A stretch of 64,000 bases of DNA from Rhodobacteraceae bacterium UBA6213 (GCA_002421605.1 DISJ01000020.1:310684-374683); one strand, 5' to 3'. Shown: positions 25,490 through 34,510, counted from the stretch's first letter. A program made the numbers and translations. Notes: generated by a model from the sequence alone, not told the origin.

Positions 25490-26497
25490 TCAGCGGGTCG
25501 CTTTTCTGGCGCGTTGCAAAACAACGGCCAGAATGATGATGACCCCCTGGATCGCGCCGTTGAGATAGGGGCTTACCAGGTCGGTCAGGTTCAGGATGTT
25601 GTCGATCAGGCCGAGGATCAGCACGCCCACCACCGTGCCCCAGACCCGGCCGAAGCCGCCCTTGAGCAGGGTGCCGCCGATAATGACCGCGGCAATAGTT
25701 TCAAGTTCCCACAAGAGGCCCGTGGTGTTCGATGCCGAACCGAGCCGCGGGACGTAAAGCACCGAGGCAAGCCCGACGAGCAGCCCGAGCAGGACGTAGG
25801 TCATCAGCCGCACCCGTTCGACATGCACGGCCGAAAAGCGCGCGACCTGCGCGTTCGAACCGATGGCGGCGCAGTGGCGGCCAAAGGCGGTGTGACGCAT
25901 GGTGATTTCGCCCAGCACGGCGACAACCGCGAAGACGATGATTGGCCAGCGCAGGCCGAATAGCCCGCCGTAGTAAACCGGCTCGTAGATATTTCCGAGC
26001 GCGAAGTTGAGCGAGATCGTGCCGCCATTGGCAAGCCAGGTGACAAGCGAGCGAAAGATCACCATTGACCCAAGCGTAACGATGAAAGCCTCGATACCCA
26101 TCCGGGTAATCAAAAGCCCGTTAGCCGCCCCGAGCAGCGCGCCGATAATCACGCCCGCCCCCATGCCGATAGCGATGGTTGCCCAGCCCGAGCCTAGCGC
26201 GGGAATAAGCGCGTTCATCAATAGGATCATCAAACCCGCGATGAAGGCCGTCATCGAGCCGACCGACAGGTCAAGCCCGCCTGCAGTGATGACAAAGGTC
26301 ATTCCGACCGCGATGATGCCGATGAAAGCCGAACGTGAGAGAACGTTGGTAATATTGCGCGGCGCCAGAAAATCGGGGTTCAGGATCGTACCGATCACGA
26401 TCAGCAACACCAGCGCCAGGATTGGTCCCAGCACCTGCAAATCGACGCGGAACTTTCTGCCGCCCGGTGCGTTTGCGCGCGTCTCAACCATTGCCAT
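25490..26497 (-). CDS. Sugar ABC transporter permease (RbsC/AraH family)
   Basis: 335 residues with eight to ten hydrophobic segments. The BPD_transp_2 pattern is clear (FIGIIAVGMTFVITAGGLDL, LGSMVIFRSLVTW, AAVIIGGTLLKGGFGRVWGT). It forms the membrane channel for the sugar importer. The ATG at 26497 follows AGGAAGGA and overlaps the ATPase end by 14 bp. Longer upstream reading ignored. Confidence 0.92.
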   Translation of the reverse strand: MAMVETRANAPGGRKFRVDLQVLGPILALVLLIVIGTILNPDFLAPRNITNVLSRSAFIGIIAVGMTFVITAGGLDLSVGSMTAFIAGLMILLMNALIPALGSGWATIAIGMGAGVIIGALLGAANGLLITRMGIEAFIVTLGSMVIFRSLVTWLANGGTISLNFALGNIYEPVYYGGLFGLRWPIIVFAVVAVLGEITMRHTAFGRHCAAIGSNAQVARFSAVHVERVRLMTYVLLGLLVGLASVLYVPRLGSASNTTGLLWELETIAAVIIGGTLLKGGFGRVWGTVVGVLILGLIDNILNLTDLVSPYLNGAIQGVIIILAVVLQRARKATR

Positions 26498-28040
26498 TGT
26501 CCTTCCTGTCCAGCCCCATGGCGAGGCGCACAATCATGTCTTCGCAAACCTCGGTGCCGGATAACTCACCCGCGATCTGGCCGTGCCGCATCACCACGAC
26601 CCGGTCGCAAAGGCCAATGACTTCGGTCATTTCCGATGAGACAACGATCACCGAATGGCCGCCATCAATCAGGCCGTGGATGAAACCATAGAACTGTTGC
26701 TTGGTGCCGACATCGATGCCCCGTGTTGGTTCGTCGATGATGACAATCTGCGGCTCGGCCAACATGATCTTGGCAAGCAGCAGCTTTTGCTGGTTACCGC
26801 CCGAAAGGTTGCCCACCAGAACCTCGCGCTCTGGCGCGCGGATGTCGAAGTCGCTGATCGAGCGGTCAAGCGCGGCCTCTTCGGCGGCCTTGTTTATAAG
26901 GCCGCGGGTAAACTTTTTCAGCGCCAAAAGTGTGAGATTGCGGCGCATATCTTGTGTCAGGATCAGGCCGTGTTCCTTGCGATCTTCCGGCAGGTACACG
27001 ATTCCGGCCTTCATCGCCGCCTCGACCGAATGGATATGTGTGAGCTTGCCGTTGATCGTAACCGACCCGGTCGTGTGGCGCACACCGATCAGGCCCTCCA
27101 TCAACTCGGTCCGACCCGACCCCACAAGCCCGGCAAAGCCAAGAATCTCGCCGCGACCAAGCCGGAAGGACACATTGCGCACCAAGCTGCCAACGCTCAG
27201 CCCCGAAACCTCAAGAACCGGTTCCGCATCTGGGGCCGGACGCTTGGGTGGGAACATGCCCGAAAGCTCGCGCCCGACCATCGCCTCGGCCATCTGATCG
27301 ACTGTCATCTCGCCGCGGCCCGCCGTGACCACCAGACGGCCATCGCGCATGACCGTGATCTTGTCGGCGATCTTGGCCACCTCGTCGAGCTTGTGCGAGG
27401 TATAGAGGATCGCCACGCCCTCGGCGCGAAGCCGTTCGATCTGGCGAAACAGCACATCTGTCTCGCGCGTGGTAAGGGCAGCGGTGGGCTCGTCCATAAT
27501 CAGTACGCGGGCATCACGCGAAAGCGCCTTGGCAATTTCGACCATCTGCTTTTCGGGCACCGATATGTCAGAGACTTTGGTACGCGGGTCGATTGGCGTT
27601 TCAAGCCGCGCAAGCAGCGCGCGGGTTTGCGCGCGCATCGTGGGATGGTCAAGAAACCAGCCGCGTTTCAACTCGTGGCCAAGAAAGATGTTCTGCTCCA
27701 CAGGTAAAAGCTGTGCGAGGTTGAATTCCTGGTGGATCAAGGTCACGCCCTGCGCCTCGGCCTCGCGCGAAAGCGCGAATGTGACCGGCTTGCCGTCCAA
27801 CTCGACAGCGCCTTTGGTTGGCGCGAGGTAGCCCGACATGATCTTCATCGTGGTCGATTTGCCAGCGCCGTTTTCACCAATCAGGGCATGAACTTCGCCG
27901 GGATAAAGCTCGATATTGATGTCGTGCAGAATCTGGATTGGGCCGAAAGACCGGTCAACGCCCCGCAGCGCAAGCACGGGCTGAACTGGTCCGGGTGCCG
28001 CTGACGTTTTGCTTTTGAGCGGGGCGTCGGCCAAGGTCAT
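26484..28040 (-). CDS. Sugar ABC transporter ATP-binding protein (RbsA/MglA family, two ABC domains)
   Basis: 518 residues with two nucleotide-binding domains. The first has a normal Walker A (GENGAGKST) and VLIMDEPTAAL. The second has GLVGSGRTE as the degenerate P-loop and LSGGNQQKLLLAKIM, IVIIDEPTRGIDVG. This tandem form is typical of ribose/galactose/inositol importers. The ATG at 28040 lies 4 bp after the dehydrogenase stop. Confidence 0.93.
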   Translation of the reverse strand: MTLADAPLKSKTSAAPGPVQPVLALRGVDRSFGPIQILHDINIELYPGEVHALIGENGAGKSTTMKIMSGYLAPTKGAVELDGKPVTFALSREAEAQGVTLIHQEFNLAQLLPVEQNIFLGHELKRGWFLDHPTMRAQTRALLARLETPIDPRTKVSDISVPEKQMVEIAKALSRDARVLIMDEPTAALTTRETDVLFRQIERLRAEGVAILYTSHKLDEVAKIADKITVMRDGRLVVTAGRGEMTVDQMAEAMVGRELSGMFPPKRPAPDAEPVLEVSGLSVGSLVRNVSFRLGRGEILGFAGLVGSGRTELMEGLIGVRHTTGSVTINGKLTHIHSVEAAMKAGIVYLPEDRKEHGLILTQDMRRNLTLLALKKFTRGLINKAAEEAALDRSISDFDIRAPEREVLVGNLSGGNQQKLLLAKIMLAEPQIVIIDEPTRGIDVGTKQQFYGFIHGLIDGGHSVIVVSSEMTEVIGLCDRVVVMRHGQIAGELSGTEVCEDMIVRLAMGLDRKDNGNG

Positions 28041-28044
28041 GGCA

Positions 28045-29193
28045 TCAACCCAATCGCACCCAGGCCGCATTGCGTGCGGACGAGCGAACACAGGCGTCAA
28101 CAAAGGCTACGCCCGCCACCCCGTCATCGACCGTTGGAAAAACCACGTCGGCGGGAATGGGTTGGCCGGCTTTCTTTGCCCGGATTGCGCGCGCCGCCTC
28201 GGCGTAGATATTGGCGAACCCCTCGATATAGCCCTCCGGGTGCCCGCCCGGCGTGCGGGTCAGGCGCGCTGCCACGTCACGGGCCCCATTGCCACCGCGT
28301 GTCAACAGCCGCTTTGGCTCTCCAAACGGTGTGTACCAAAGGTAGTTCGGGTCTTCTTGCGCCCATTCAAGCCCGCCCTTTTCGCCAAAGACGCGCAGAC
28401 GCAAGGCGTTTTCGTTGCCAGGCGCCACCTGACTGCACCACAGCATCCCGCGCGCACCACCCTTGTAGCGCAACAGAACGTGGCCGTTGTCATCCACCCG
28501 GCGGCCGGGCACGAAGCTTTGCAGATCAGCGGCCAGCGCATCCAGTTCCAGCCCGGTCACGAAACCCGCTAGGTTGAACGCATGGGTGCCAATGTCGCCG
28601 GTCGAGCCCCCTGCCCCAGACCGCGCCGGATCGGTGCGCCATTCGGACTGCTTGTTGGCGCCCGTGGTCTCGACAGCTTCGGTCAGCCAATCCTGCGGAT
28701 ATTCCACCTGCACCACGCGGATCGCGCCAAGCTCGCCTTTTGCTACCATCTCGCGTGCTTGGCGGATCATCGGGTAGCCGGTGTAGTTGTGGGTCAAGAC
28801 GAACAGCGCGCCGCTGTCATGGGCGATCTTGGCCAGTTTGCGCGCATCGGCCAGGTTTGATGTCAGCGGCTTATCGCAAATCACATGGATGCCGCGCTTA
28901 AGAAACTCGCGCGCGACGGGATAGTGCATGTGGTTCGGCGTTACGATCGCCACTGCCTCGATCCCGCCTTTTATGCGGTTCTCGCGGATCGCCATTTCGC
29001 GAAAATCGCCATAGGTCCGATCTGGCGCAAGCCCCAAGAGCGCACCACTTTCCATCGCTTTTTGCGGGGTAGAGCTGAGCGCACCGGCGACGAGTTCATA
29101 TTCTCCGTCCAAGCGCGAAGCAAACCTGTGCACAGCGCCAATGAACGCGTCCTTGCCGCCCCCGACCATACCCAGCCTGATCCGGTCCACCAT
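28045..29193 (-). CDS. Gfo/Idh/MocA-family NAD(P)-dependent oxidoreductase
   Basis: 382 residues. The N-terminal Rossmann fold has LGMVGGGKDAFIG, and AVAIVTPNHMHYPVAREFL leads to the catalytic-lysine motif HVICDKPLTSN. The C-terminal half has GGSTGDIGTHAFNLAGFVTG with the catalytic Asp/His pair. Such enzymes oxidise sugars or cyclitols, often to keto sugars. It lies between the isomerase and the ABC genes with 1- and 4-bp gaps. Substrate unknown; the neighbouring TIM-barrel protein probably acts on its product. Confidence 0.9.
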   Translation of the reverse strand: MVDRIRLGMVGGGKDAFIGAVHRFASRLDGEYELVAGALSSTPQKAMESGALLGLAPDRTYGDFREMAIRENRIKGGIEAVAIVTPNHMHYPVAREFLKRGIHVICDKPLTSNLADARKLAKIAHDSGALFVLTHNYTGYPMIRQAREMVAKGELGAIRVVQVEYPQDWLTEAVETTGANKQSEWRTDPARSGAGGSTGDIGTHAFNLAGFVTGLELDALAADLQSFVPGRRVDDNGHVLLRYKGGARGMLWCSQVAPGNENALRLRVFGEKGGLEWAQEDPNYLWYTPFGEPKRLLTRGGNGARDVAARLTRTPGGHPEGYIEGFANIYAEAARAIRAKKAGQPIPADVVFPTVDDGVAGVAFVDACVRSSARNAAWVRLG

Positions 29194-29194
29194 C

Positions 29195-30253
29195 TCAGCC
29201 CCCAATCCCAAGCATCTTGCGATTGGCCGCCTCGTCAGCACCGCCCGAGGCGAAATCGTCGAACGCCTGTTCGGTGACCCGGATGATGTGGTCGCGCACG
29301 AATTTCGCGCCTTCGCGGGCTCCGTCTTCGGGGTGCTTCAATGCGCATTCCCACTCGACCACCGCCCAGCCATCGAAATTGTTGGCCGCCATCTTTGAGA
29401 AGATCGCCTTGAAATCGACCTGTCCGTCACCAAGCGAACGGAACCGCCCAGCGCGATTGAGCCAAGGCTGGTAGCCCGAGTACACGCCTTGCCGCCCGGT
29501 CGGATTGAACTCGGCATCCTTGACGTGGAACATCCCGATCCGCTCGTGATAGATGTCGATATTGTCCAGATAATCAAGGCATTGCAGAACGTAGTGGCTG
29601 GGATCGTACAGCATCATTGCACGCGGATGGTTTTTGACCCTTTCAAGAAACATCTCGAAGGTCACGCCGTCGTGCAGGTCTTCGCCTGGATGAATCTCGT
29701 AGCAAACGTTGACGCCGCAATCTTCGGCGTGGTCAAGGATTGGCGTCCAGCGCTTGGCAAGTTCATCGAACGCCGTTTCGACCAAGCCGGCAGGGCGCTG
29801 CGGCCAAGGATAGATATAGGGCCACGCCAGCGCGCCCGAAAAGGTCACATGCGCCGTCATTCCCAACCGCCGCGAGGCAGTGAGCGCCTTTTTCACCTGA
29901 TCGACTGCCCATTCTTGACGCGCCTTGGGGTTGCCCCGCACCTCGGGGGCCGCAAAGCCGTCAAACGAAATGTCATAGGCCGGATGCACGGCCACCAGTT
30001 GGCCTTGCAGGTGCGTGGACAGTTCAGTTACGGCCACACCGTTTTCGGCCGCGACACCCTTGAACGTATCGCAGTAATCTTGGCTTTTGGCAGCGGTGGC
30101 GAGGTCGATCAGCCGGGCATCCCAGCTTGGCACCTGCACCCCGACATAGCCGCAGTCCGCAGCCCATTTCGTGATGGATTTCCATGAGTTGAAAGGCGCT
30201 TCGTCGCCTGCGAATTGCGCCAGAAAAAGAGCTGGCCCCTTGATTGTCTTCAT
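29195..30253 (-). CDS. Sugar phosphate isomerase/epimerase family TIM-barrel protein
   Basis: 352 residues of the xylose-isomerase-like (AP endonuclease 2) TIM barrel. Metal-site residues appear in CYEIHPGEDLHDG, MMLYDPSHYVLQ, RIGMFHVKDAEF and WAVVEWECA, in the order Glu, Asp/His, His, Glu. It probably isomerises or epimerises the keto sugar made by the adjacent dehydrogenase. The ATG at 30253 sits 7 bases after GGAGG. First gene of the operon, directly behind the LacI operators. Confidence 0.88.
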   Translation of the reverse strand: MKTIKGPALFLAQFAGDEAPFNSWKSITKWAADCGYVGVQVPSWDARLIDLATAAKSQDYCDTFKGVAAENGVAVTELSTHLQGQLVAVHPAYDISFDGFAAPEVRGNPKARQEWAVDQVKKALTASRRLGMTAHVTFSGALAWPYIYPWPQRPAGLVETAFDELAKRWTPILDHAEDCGVNVCYEIHPGEDLHDGVTFEMFLERVKNHPRAMMLYDPSHYVLQCLDYLDNIDIYHERIGMFHVKDAEFNPTGRQGVYSGYQPWLNRAGRFRSLGDGQVDFKAIFSKMAANNFDGWAVVEWECALKHPEDGAREGAKFVRDHIIRVTEQAFDDFASGGADEAANRKMLGIGG

Positions 30254-30325
30254 CGTCAAACCTCCAAAAGCCGTTGAGAGTAACAGCTCCCGCTTCGCCC
30301 CTCCCGGCCAAACGCGAATCGCTTA

Positions 30326-30339
30326 TGTAATCCTTTACA
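30326..30339. promoter_or_regulatory. LacI-type operator, copy 1
   Basis: TGTAATCCTTTACA, with TGTAA/TTACA arms around a 4-base centre. It lies between the proposed promoter and the isomerase start. A near-identical second copy is centred 32 bp away, about three helical turns, which suits a LacI-family dimer pair. The divergent lacI gene is the likely source of the regulator. Confidence 0.75.
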
Positions 30340-30344
30340 TCGAC

Positions 30345-30372
30345 ATTTTATCTTTTATGTAATCGTTTACAA
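30345..30372 (-). promoter_or_regulatory. Probable promoter of the sugar operon
   Basis: On the minus strand TTGTAA (30372-30367) and TAAAAT (30350-30345) are separated by 16 bases, close to a sigma-70-type -35/-10 pair. The upstream operator overlaps the -35 element and the other operator lies downstream of the start point, an arrangement expected for repression by LacI. Confidence 0.55.
30358..30371. promoter_or_regulatory. LacI-type operator, copy 2
   Basis: TGTAATCGTTTACA, the better of two matching sites, with the central CG that LacI-family proteins usually contact. It overlaps the -35 element of the leftward promoter and lies about 90 bp from the lacI start, so it may also autoregulate lacI. 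Confidence 0.78.
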
Positions 30373-30458
30373 GGAATAGAAACGAGTGACAGCGCGATTC
30401 TTGCCGAAATGGATTCGGTCGAAGCAGGGCGCGGGCACGCGATGAAAGGCGCTAAAAT

Positions 30459-31505
30459 ATGACAACGCGGGCACCGAGCATTCGCGACGTGGCCAAGGTG
30501 GCGGGGGTATCTACCGCCAGCGTAAGCCGTACCCTTTCCAACCCCGAAATGGTCAGCGAGGCCACGCGCGCGCTGGTTTTCAACGCGGTGCAGCAGACCG
30601 GCTACCGGATCAACGTTTCTGCACGCAACCTGCGCAAACAAGCGACCAGCGCAATCGCCGTGCTGGTGCCAAACCTTGCCAACCCGTTTTTCGCACGCAT
30701 CCTTTCGGGCATCGCCGAAGTCATGTCTGGCGCGGGCTTTAGCGTGCTGATCGCCGACACGACACCGATGTCGCTTGACGATCACCGCGTCCCGGCGTTT
30801 TTGAGCCTGAATCAGACCGACGGACTGATCGTGCTCGACGGGCTTCTGGAACGTGACGCGCTGCTCAATCGCGGCACTCCCGCCTCGCGTGCACCGATGG
30901 TTTTTGCCTGCGAATGGAACGAAAACCTCGTGCGCCCTTCTGTGACGATCGATAACCAAGACGCCGCGCGCCGCGCAATCCGCCACCTTGTATCGCTTGG
31001 CCACAAGCGCATCGGCGTTCTCAACGGACCGCGCGACAACGTGTTGACGCAGGCCCGGCTCGAAGGTGCACAGGGCGCAATTCATGAATCCGGGTTGGAG
31101 CTTCCAAAGCGTTGGGTATTTGACGGCGATTTCACCCTGCAGGCGGGCGTTCGCGCTGCCGCCCTTTGGCTTGGCGCGCAAAACCGCCCCACGGCGGTGT
31201 TCTGCGCGAGTGACGAGATGGCGATGGGGTTTATTGGCGAGTTGAACCAACGCGGCGTAAGGGTGCCGGACGAGGTCTCGGTCGTCGGTTTTGACGATCT
31301 CGAAATCGCCGCCCATTTCGTGCCGCCCCTGACCACGATTCACCAGCCGCGCGAGGCCATTGGCAGGGCTGCGGCACAAATGTTGCTCGACCGCATGAGC
31401 CTGTCAGTGCAAGAACGCGAACGCCAGCCCGCACCAAAATTGGTCTTGCCGGTGGACTTGGTGATCCGCAAAAGTACCTCGCCACCACGGCAATCGGCAG
31501 GCTGA
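30459..31505 (+). CDS. LacI-family transcriptional repressor
   Basis: 348 residues. The N-terminal helix-turn-helix (SIRDVAKVAGVSTASVSRTL) is followed by the hinge (VSARNLRKQATSAIAVLVP) and a periplasmic-binding-like effector domain (PTAVFCASDEMAMGFIGEL, VSVVGFDDLEIAAHFVPPLT). It is divergent from the sugar ABC/dehydrogenase operon and separated from it by two matching palindromes, so it almost certainly controls that operon, with the sugar or a catabolite as inducer. Confidence 0.93.
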   Translation: MTTRAPSIRDVAKVAGVSTASVSRTLSNPEMVSEATRALVFNAVQQTGYRINVSARNLRKQATSAIAVLVPNLANPFFARILSGIAEVMSGAGFSVLIADTTPMSLDDHRVPAFLSLNQTDGLIVLDGLLERDALLNRGTPASRAPMVFACEWNENLVRPSVTIDNQDAARRAIRHLVSLGHKRIGVLNGPRDNVLTQARLEGAQGAIHESGLELPKRWVFDGDFTLQAGVRAAALWLGAQNRPTAVFCASDEMAMGFIGELNQRGVRVPDEVSVVGFDDLEIAAHFVPPLTTIHQPREAIGRAAAQMLLDRMSLSVQERERQPAPKLVLPVDLVIRKSTSPPRQSAG

Positions 31506-31520
31506 TGCAAAGGTTGCATC
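31504..31520. repeat. Perfect 7-bp palindrome at the lacI / LysR convergent junction
   Basis: GATGCAA-AGG-TTGCATC overlaps the lacI stop codon and lies 30 bp from the end of the convergent LysR gene. A short transcript hairpin that could act as a bidirectional terminator is the simplest reading; there is no T-run. Confidence 0.35.
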
Positions 31521-31549
31521 GTGGCCATAGTGCGGTCTGTGCCCGCGCG

Positions 31550-32434
31550 TTATCGCCCGATGAACTCTGCCCGCCGCTCGCTCAGTGCGGCGCAAAGGTA
31601 GTCGACAAACAGCCGAACCCGGCGAACCCTCTGGAGGTCGCCGTGCAGCAGCACCCATGTCGCCCGGCTGGTATCAAGCGCGGTGCCCGGCACGCGCTGC
31701 AATTCGGGAAATATCGCCTGCACCCAAGCGGCAAGGATGGTCATCCCCGCCCCAGCGCGCGCCAAATGCAGATGCATCGCAGGGTCTGGCACGGTGTGGC
31801 GGATGTGCGCCTTGGGGAAAGGCGAGCGGCGGATATGGTCTAGAAGTTCGGGCACCTCGCCATAGCCGATCCAGGTAAGCCCCTGCCCTTCGGGTCCCGC
31901 TTTGGGCAGCATCCGGTCGAGGTAATGCGCGGCAGCATATGTGCCTATTGCCAAAGGAAAAAGTTTGCGCCCCACGGCGTCCTCATCGACCACGCGCACA
32001 TGGCGGATCGACACATCGGTTTCCAGTCGCGCGATCGAGTCGATACTGTAGGACAGGCTAAGATCGATCTCGATATCAGGATAAAGGTCCGAAAACTCGA
32101 CCAGCACGGGTGCCAGCAAGAAGTGCGCGGTCATCGGATCGGCAGACAGGCGGATACGCCCCGCCGCTTCACGGTCCAGCCCCTGCACGGCGTTGAACCC
32201 CTTGAGCAGCGCCGCCTCGGCCTCTAGCGCCTGCGGCAGTAGCGCGCGGCCCGCCGCCGTCAGGTGCAGCCCGTCCGCGCCTCTGCGAAACAGCTGCACA
32301 CCAAGACGCGCCTCCAGCGCCTCAATCTGGCGCCGGACCGTAGCGTGCGTGCCCTCCGACTGCTCGGCACCGCCCCGCAAAGAGCCCGCGCGCGCAACAG
32401 CCAAAAAAGCGGGAAGTGATTTCCAATCCATCAT
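31550..32434 (-). CDS. LysR-family transcriptional regulator
   Basis: 294 residues. The N-terminal winged helix (LPAFLAVARAGSLRGGAEQS, THATVRRQIEALEARLG) is followed by a LysR substrate-binding domain (SADPMTAHFLLAPVLVEF). It is divergent from the quinone-oxidoreductase gene with a 106-bp gap, the usual layout for a LysR regulator and its target. The effector is unknown. Confidence 0.9.
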   Translation of the reverse strand: MMDWKSLPAFLAVARAGSLRGGAEQSEGTHATVRRQIEALEARLGVQLFRRGADGLHLTAAGRALLPQALEAEAALLKGFNAVQGLDREAAGRIRLSADPMTAHFLLAPVLVEFSDLYPDIEIDLSLSYSIDSIARLETDVSIRHVRVVDEDAVGRKLFPLAIGTYAAAHYLDRMLPKAGPEGQGLTWIGYGEVPELLDHIRRSPFPKAHIRHTVPDPAMHLHLARAGAGMTILAAWVQAIFPELQRVPGTALDTSRATWVLLHGDLQRVRRVRLFVDYLCAALSERRAEFIGR

Positions 32435-32540
32435 GGTGGAACGATTTTAAACCGCACTGGGCCATATGCGTCAATGCTCATACGCGTTTTGATCCGCTAT
32501 CACCGCCGCATCGCAACCCTAGATGCCAAGGACCTACCCA

Positions 32541-33521
32541 ATGACCGCCACATTTTCCGCATGGAGCATTCGCCGCTATGGCGCGCCTGACCGGCTCGCC
32601 CCGGTCCAGCGCCCGATGCCCAGCCCCGGGCCAACCGAAATCCTGATCCGCATCCGTGCCTCGGCTGTTACGCGCGCTGACGGGATGATGCGGGCGGGGC
32701 AACCCTGTTTCGCGCGGGCATTTCTGGGCCTGCGCCGCCCGCGCAAAGATCTTAGCGGCACGGGGCTTTCGGGCGAGGTGATCGCGGTGGGTGCGCAGGT
32801 TCGCCGCTTTGCGGTGGGCGATGCAGTATTCGGTGAGGCCGGTCTGAACTTTGGTGCGAATGCCAGCCATATCTGCCTTGATGAGGCCGGTGTGCTGATG
32901 CACAAACCCGCAGCACTTTCGCATGAAGATGCGGCCGTGATGTGCGATGGCCCACTGACCTCGTTGAACTTTCTTCAGAACGTGGCAGGCTTGGCGCCGG
33001 GCGAGCGGGTGCTAATCCTTGGTGGGTCGGGCAGTCTGGGCAGCGCCGCCGTGCAGATCGCTGCCGCAATGGGTGCGCATGTCACCGCCACCTGCAGCGC
33101 GCGCAATGCAGGCCTTGTCGCCTCGCTGGGGGCTGAAAGCGTGATCGACTATACCACGCAAGACCCATTGGCCGCGCCCGAGCGATATGACGTTATCTAC
33201 GATACGCTGGGGGTCACGACATTCTGCAAAGCCCGCCATAGCCTTACCCAGCGCGGCCGCTATGTTTGCCCGGTGCTTTCGTTAGGATTATTGGCGGCAA
33301 TGCTTCGCACAGCAGCCGTTGGTCAACGCAAAGCTCGTTTCTCAGCGACCGGACTGCTGAAACCCGAGATCCTGCGCCCGATGCTCGCCAAGTTGATCGA
33401 GATGAGCACGGCTGGAAAGCTCGAGCCAGTCATCGAGAGGATCTATCCACTGGACGACCTGATTGCCGCGCACCTGCATATGGAAACCGGGCACAAGCGC
33501 GGCAACATTGTTGTGGTTTGA
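32541..33521 (+). CDS. Zinc-independent MDR-family NAD(P)H:quinone/alkenal oxidoreductase
   Basis: 326 residues of the medium-chain dehydrogenase family: an N-terminal GroES-like domain (SPGPTEILIRIRASAVTRAD) and a Rossmann domain with VLILGGSGSLGSAAVQIAAAMGAHVTA. The structural zinc cysteines are absent, as in quinone oxidoreductases. C-terminal sequence LEPVIERIYPLDDLIAAHLHM is typical. The ATG at 32541 follows AAGGA; an upstream ATG at 32523 has no ribosome site. Probable target of the divergent LysR protein. Confidence 0.88.
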   Translation: MTATFSAWSIRRYGAPDRLAPVQRPMPSPGPTEILIRIRASAVTRADGMMRAGQPCFARAFLGLRRPRKDLSGTGLSGEVIAVGAQVRRFAVGDAVFGEAGLNFGANASHICLDEAGVLMHKPAALSHEDAAVMCDGPLTSLNFLQNVAGLAPGERVLILGGSGSLGSAAVQIAAAMGAHVTATCSARNAGLVASLGAESVIDYTTQDPLAAPERYDVIYDTLGVTTFCKARHSLTQRGRYVCPVLSLGLLAAMLRTAAVGQRKARFSATGLLKPEILRPMLAKLIEMSTAGKLEPVIERIYPLDDLIAAHLHMETGHKRGNIVVV

Positions 33522-33635
33522 GAAACTGCGCTGAATTTTCGGCAAGATGGGCGGGGCTCGCCAGTGGCTCGTTGCGGGTACTGGGATGTGGATGAGCGCC
33601 GCAATCGCGCAACTCTGCCGAACAGGGCCATTACG

Positions 33636-34013
33636 CTAGTCGTCCCCGCGCGCCAACCGCTCGCGCAGATGGTCCTGCAGCACCAGGGCGTGGTTGTGCT
33701 TTGGGTCCCTCGCGGCGTAGAGCAGAACGACCGGGCCTTTTTGGCACCAAGCGAGGCAGCGGGCCACCGCCGCCTCGTTTTCGTTCAGTTCGGCACGGTA
33801 GCGGGTATTAAATACGCCCCACTTTTCAGGATCGTGGTCGAACCACTTGCGCAATGCGCTGCTTGGGGCGGCTTCGCCAATCCAGTCGTCAAATACAAGA
33901 TCCGCCTTGCGAACTCCCCGTGGCCAGAGCCTGTCTATCAAAAGGCGCGCGCCATTTGCCTCGCTCGGTGCGTCATAGACCCGCGCGATGCTGACTTGCG
34001 ACGCGCGTGTCAC
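33636..34013 (-). CDS. DUF488 family protein
   Basis: 125 residues with the DUF488 pattern (RVYDAPSEANGARLLIDRLW, PRGVRKADLVFDDW, APSSALRKWFDHDPEKW, VVLLYAARDPKHNHALVLQ). The family is a small cytosolic protein of unknown function, often near stress or nitrogen-oxide genes. The GTG start overlaps the stop of the hemerythrin gene, so it is translated with that gene in the same NO-linked transcript. Confidence 0.85.
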   Translation of the reverse strand: MTRASQVSIARVYDAPSEANGARLLIDRLWPRGVRKADLVFDDWIGEAAPSSALRKWFDHDPEKWGVFNTRYRAELNENEAAVARCLAWCQKGPVVLLYAARDPKHNHALVLQDHLRERLARGDD

Positions 34014-34510
34014 GCTGGAGCGTCGTCACCCGCCACGCCCCCTGGTTCGAATTGCGGAAAGAGCACTTCGTTTTCCAGTCGAATATGCTCTTCGAGATCG
34101 GTGATGAATTCATCGAGCCGTGCATAAAGCGCGGTCCAGGTGCCACAGGCGCTTTGCGGCAAAGTCAGACCCGCGGTCAGGCGGCGGATCGCGGCAACCT
34201 CGATTGCATGATCGTCATGTTCGGCGCGCATCACGCTGATCGGATATTCGATCCCGCGCCCACCGCCGTTGCGGATTGCGGGAAAGAGGATCAATTCCTC
34301 TTTCTTCATGTGCACCTCCATGTCGCCGATCATGCGGCGCAACACGGCAGAAAGGCCCTCGGGCGCATGGTCGTCGCCAAAGTGCACGTTCTCGATTTTC
34401 TCGGCCATCTCGGCCAGACGCGGCAACTGCTCGCGATGGTGCGCGTGGTAGCGGGCTTCAATATAGCGGGTAAGTTCGGCAGCATTGTGGATCGGAGCTA
34501 CGTCGGTCAT
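34010..34510 (-). CDS. Hemerythrin-type di-iron protein, RIC/YtfE-like iron-sulfur cluster repair protein lacking the N-terminal domain
   Basis: 166 residues with seven candidate di-iron ligands H22, H43, H67, E71, H98, H142 and E146. Their spacings (21, 24, 4, 31, 44, 4) equal those I recall for E. coli YtfE (H84, H105, H129, E133, H160, H204, E208). The ScdA_N/DUF542 domain present at the N-terminus of YtfE is missing. RIC proteins repair NO- or peroxide-damaged clusters. It is divergent from nsrR across a palindromic operator and co-transcribed with the DUF488 gene. The ATG at 34510 follows AAGGA. Confidence 0.85.
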   Translation of the reverse strand: MTDVAPIHNAAELTRYIEARYHAHHREQLPRLAEMAEKIENVHFGDDHAPEGLSAVLRRMIGDMEVHMKKEELILFPAIRNGGGRGIEYPISVMRAEHDDHAIEVAAIRRLTAGLTLPQSACGTWTALYARLDEFITDLEEHIRLENEVLFPQFEPGGVAGDDAPA

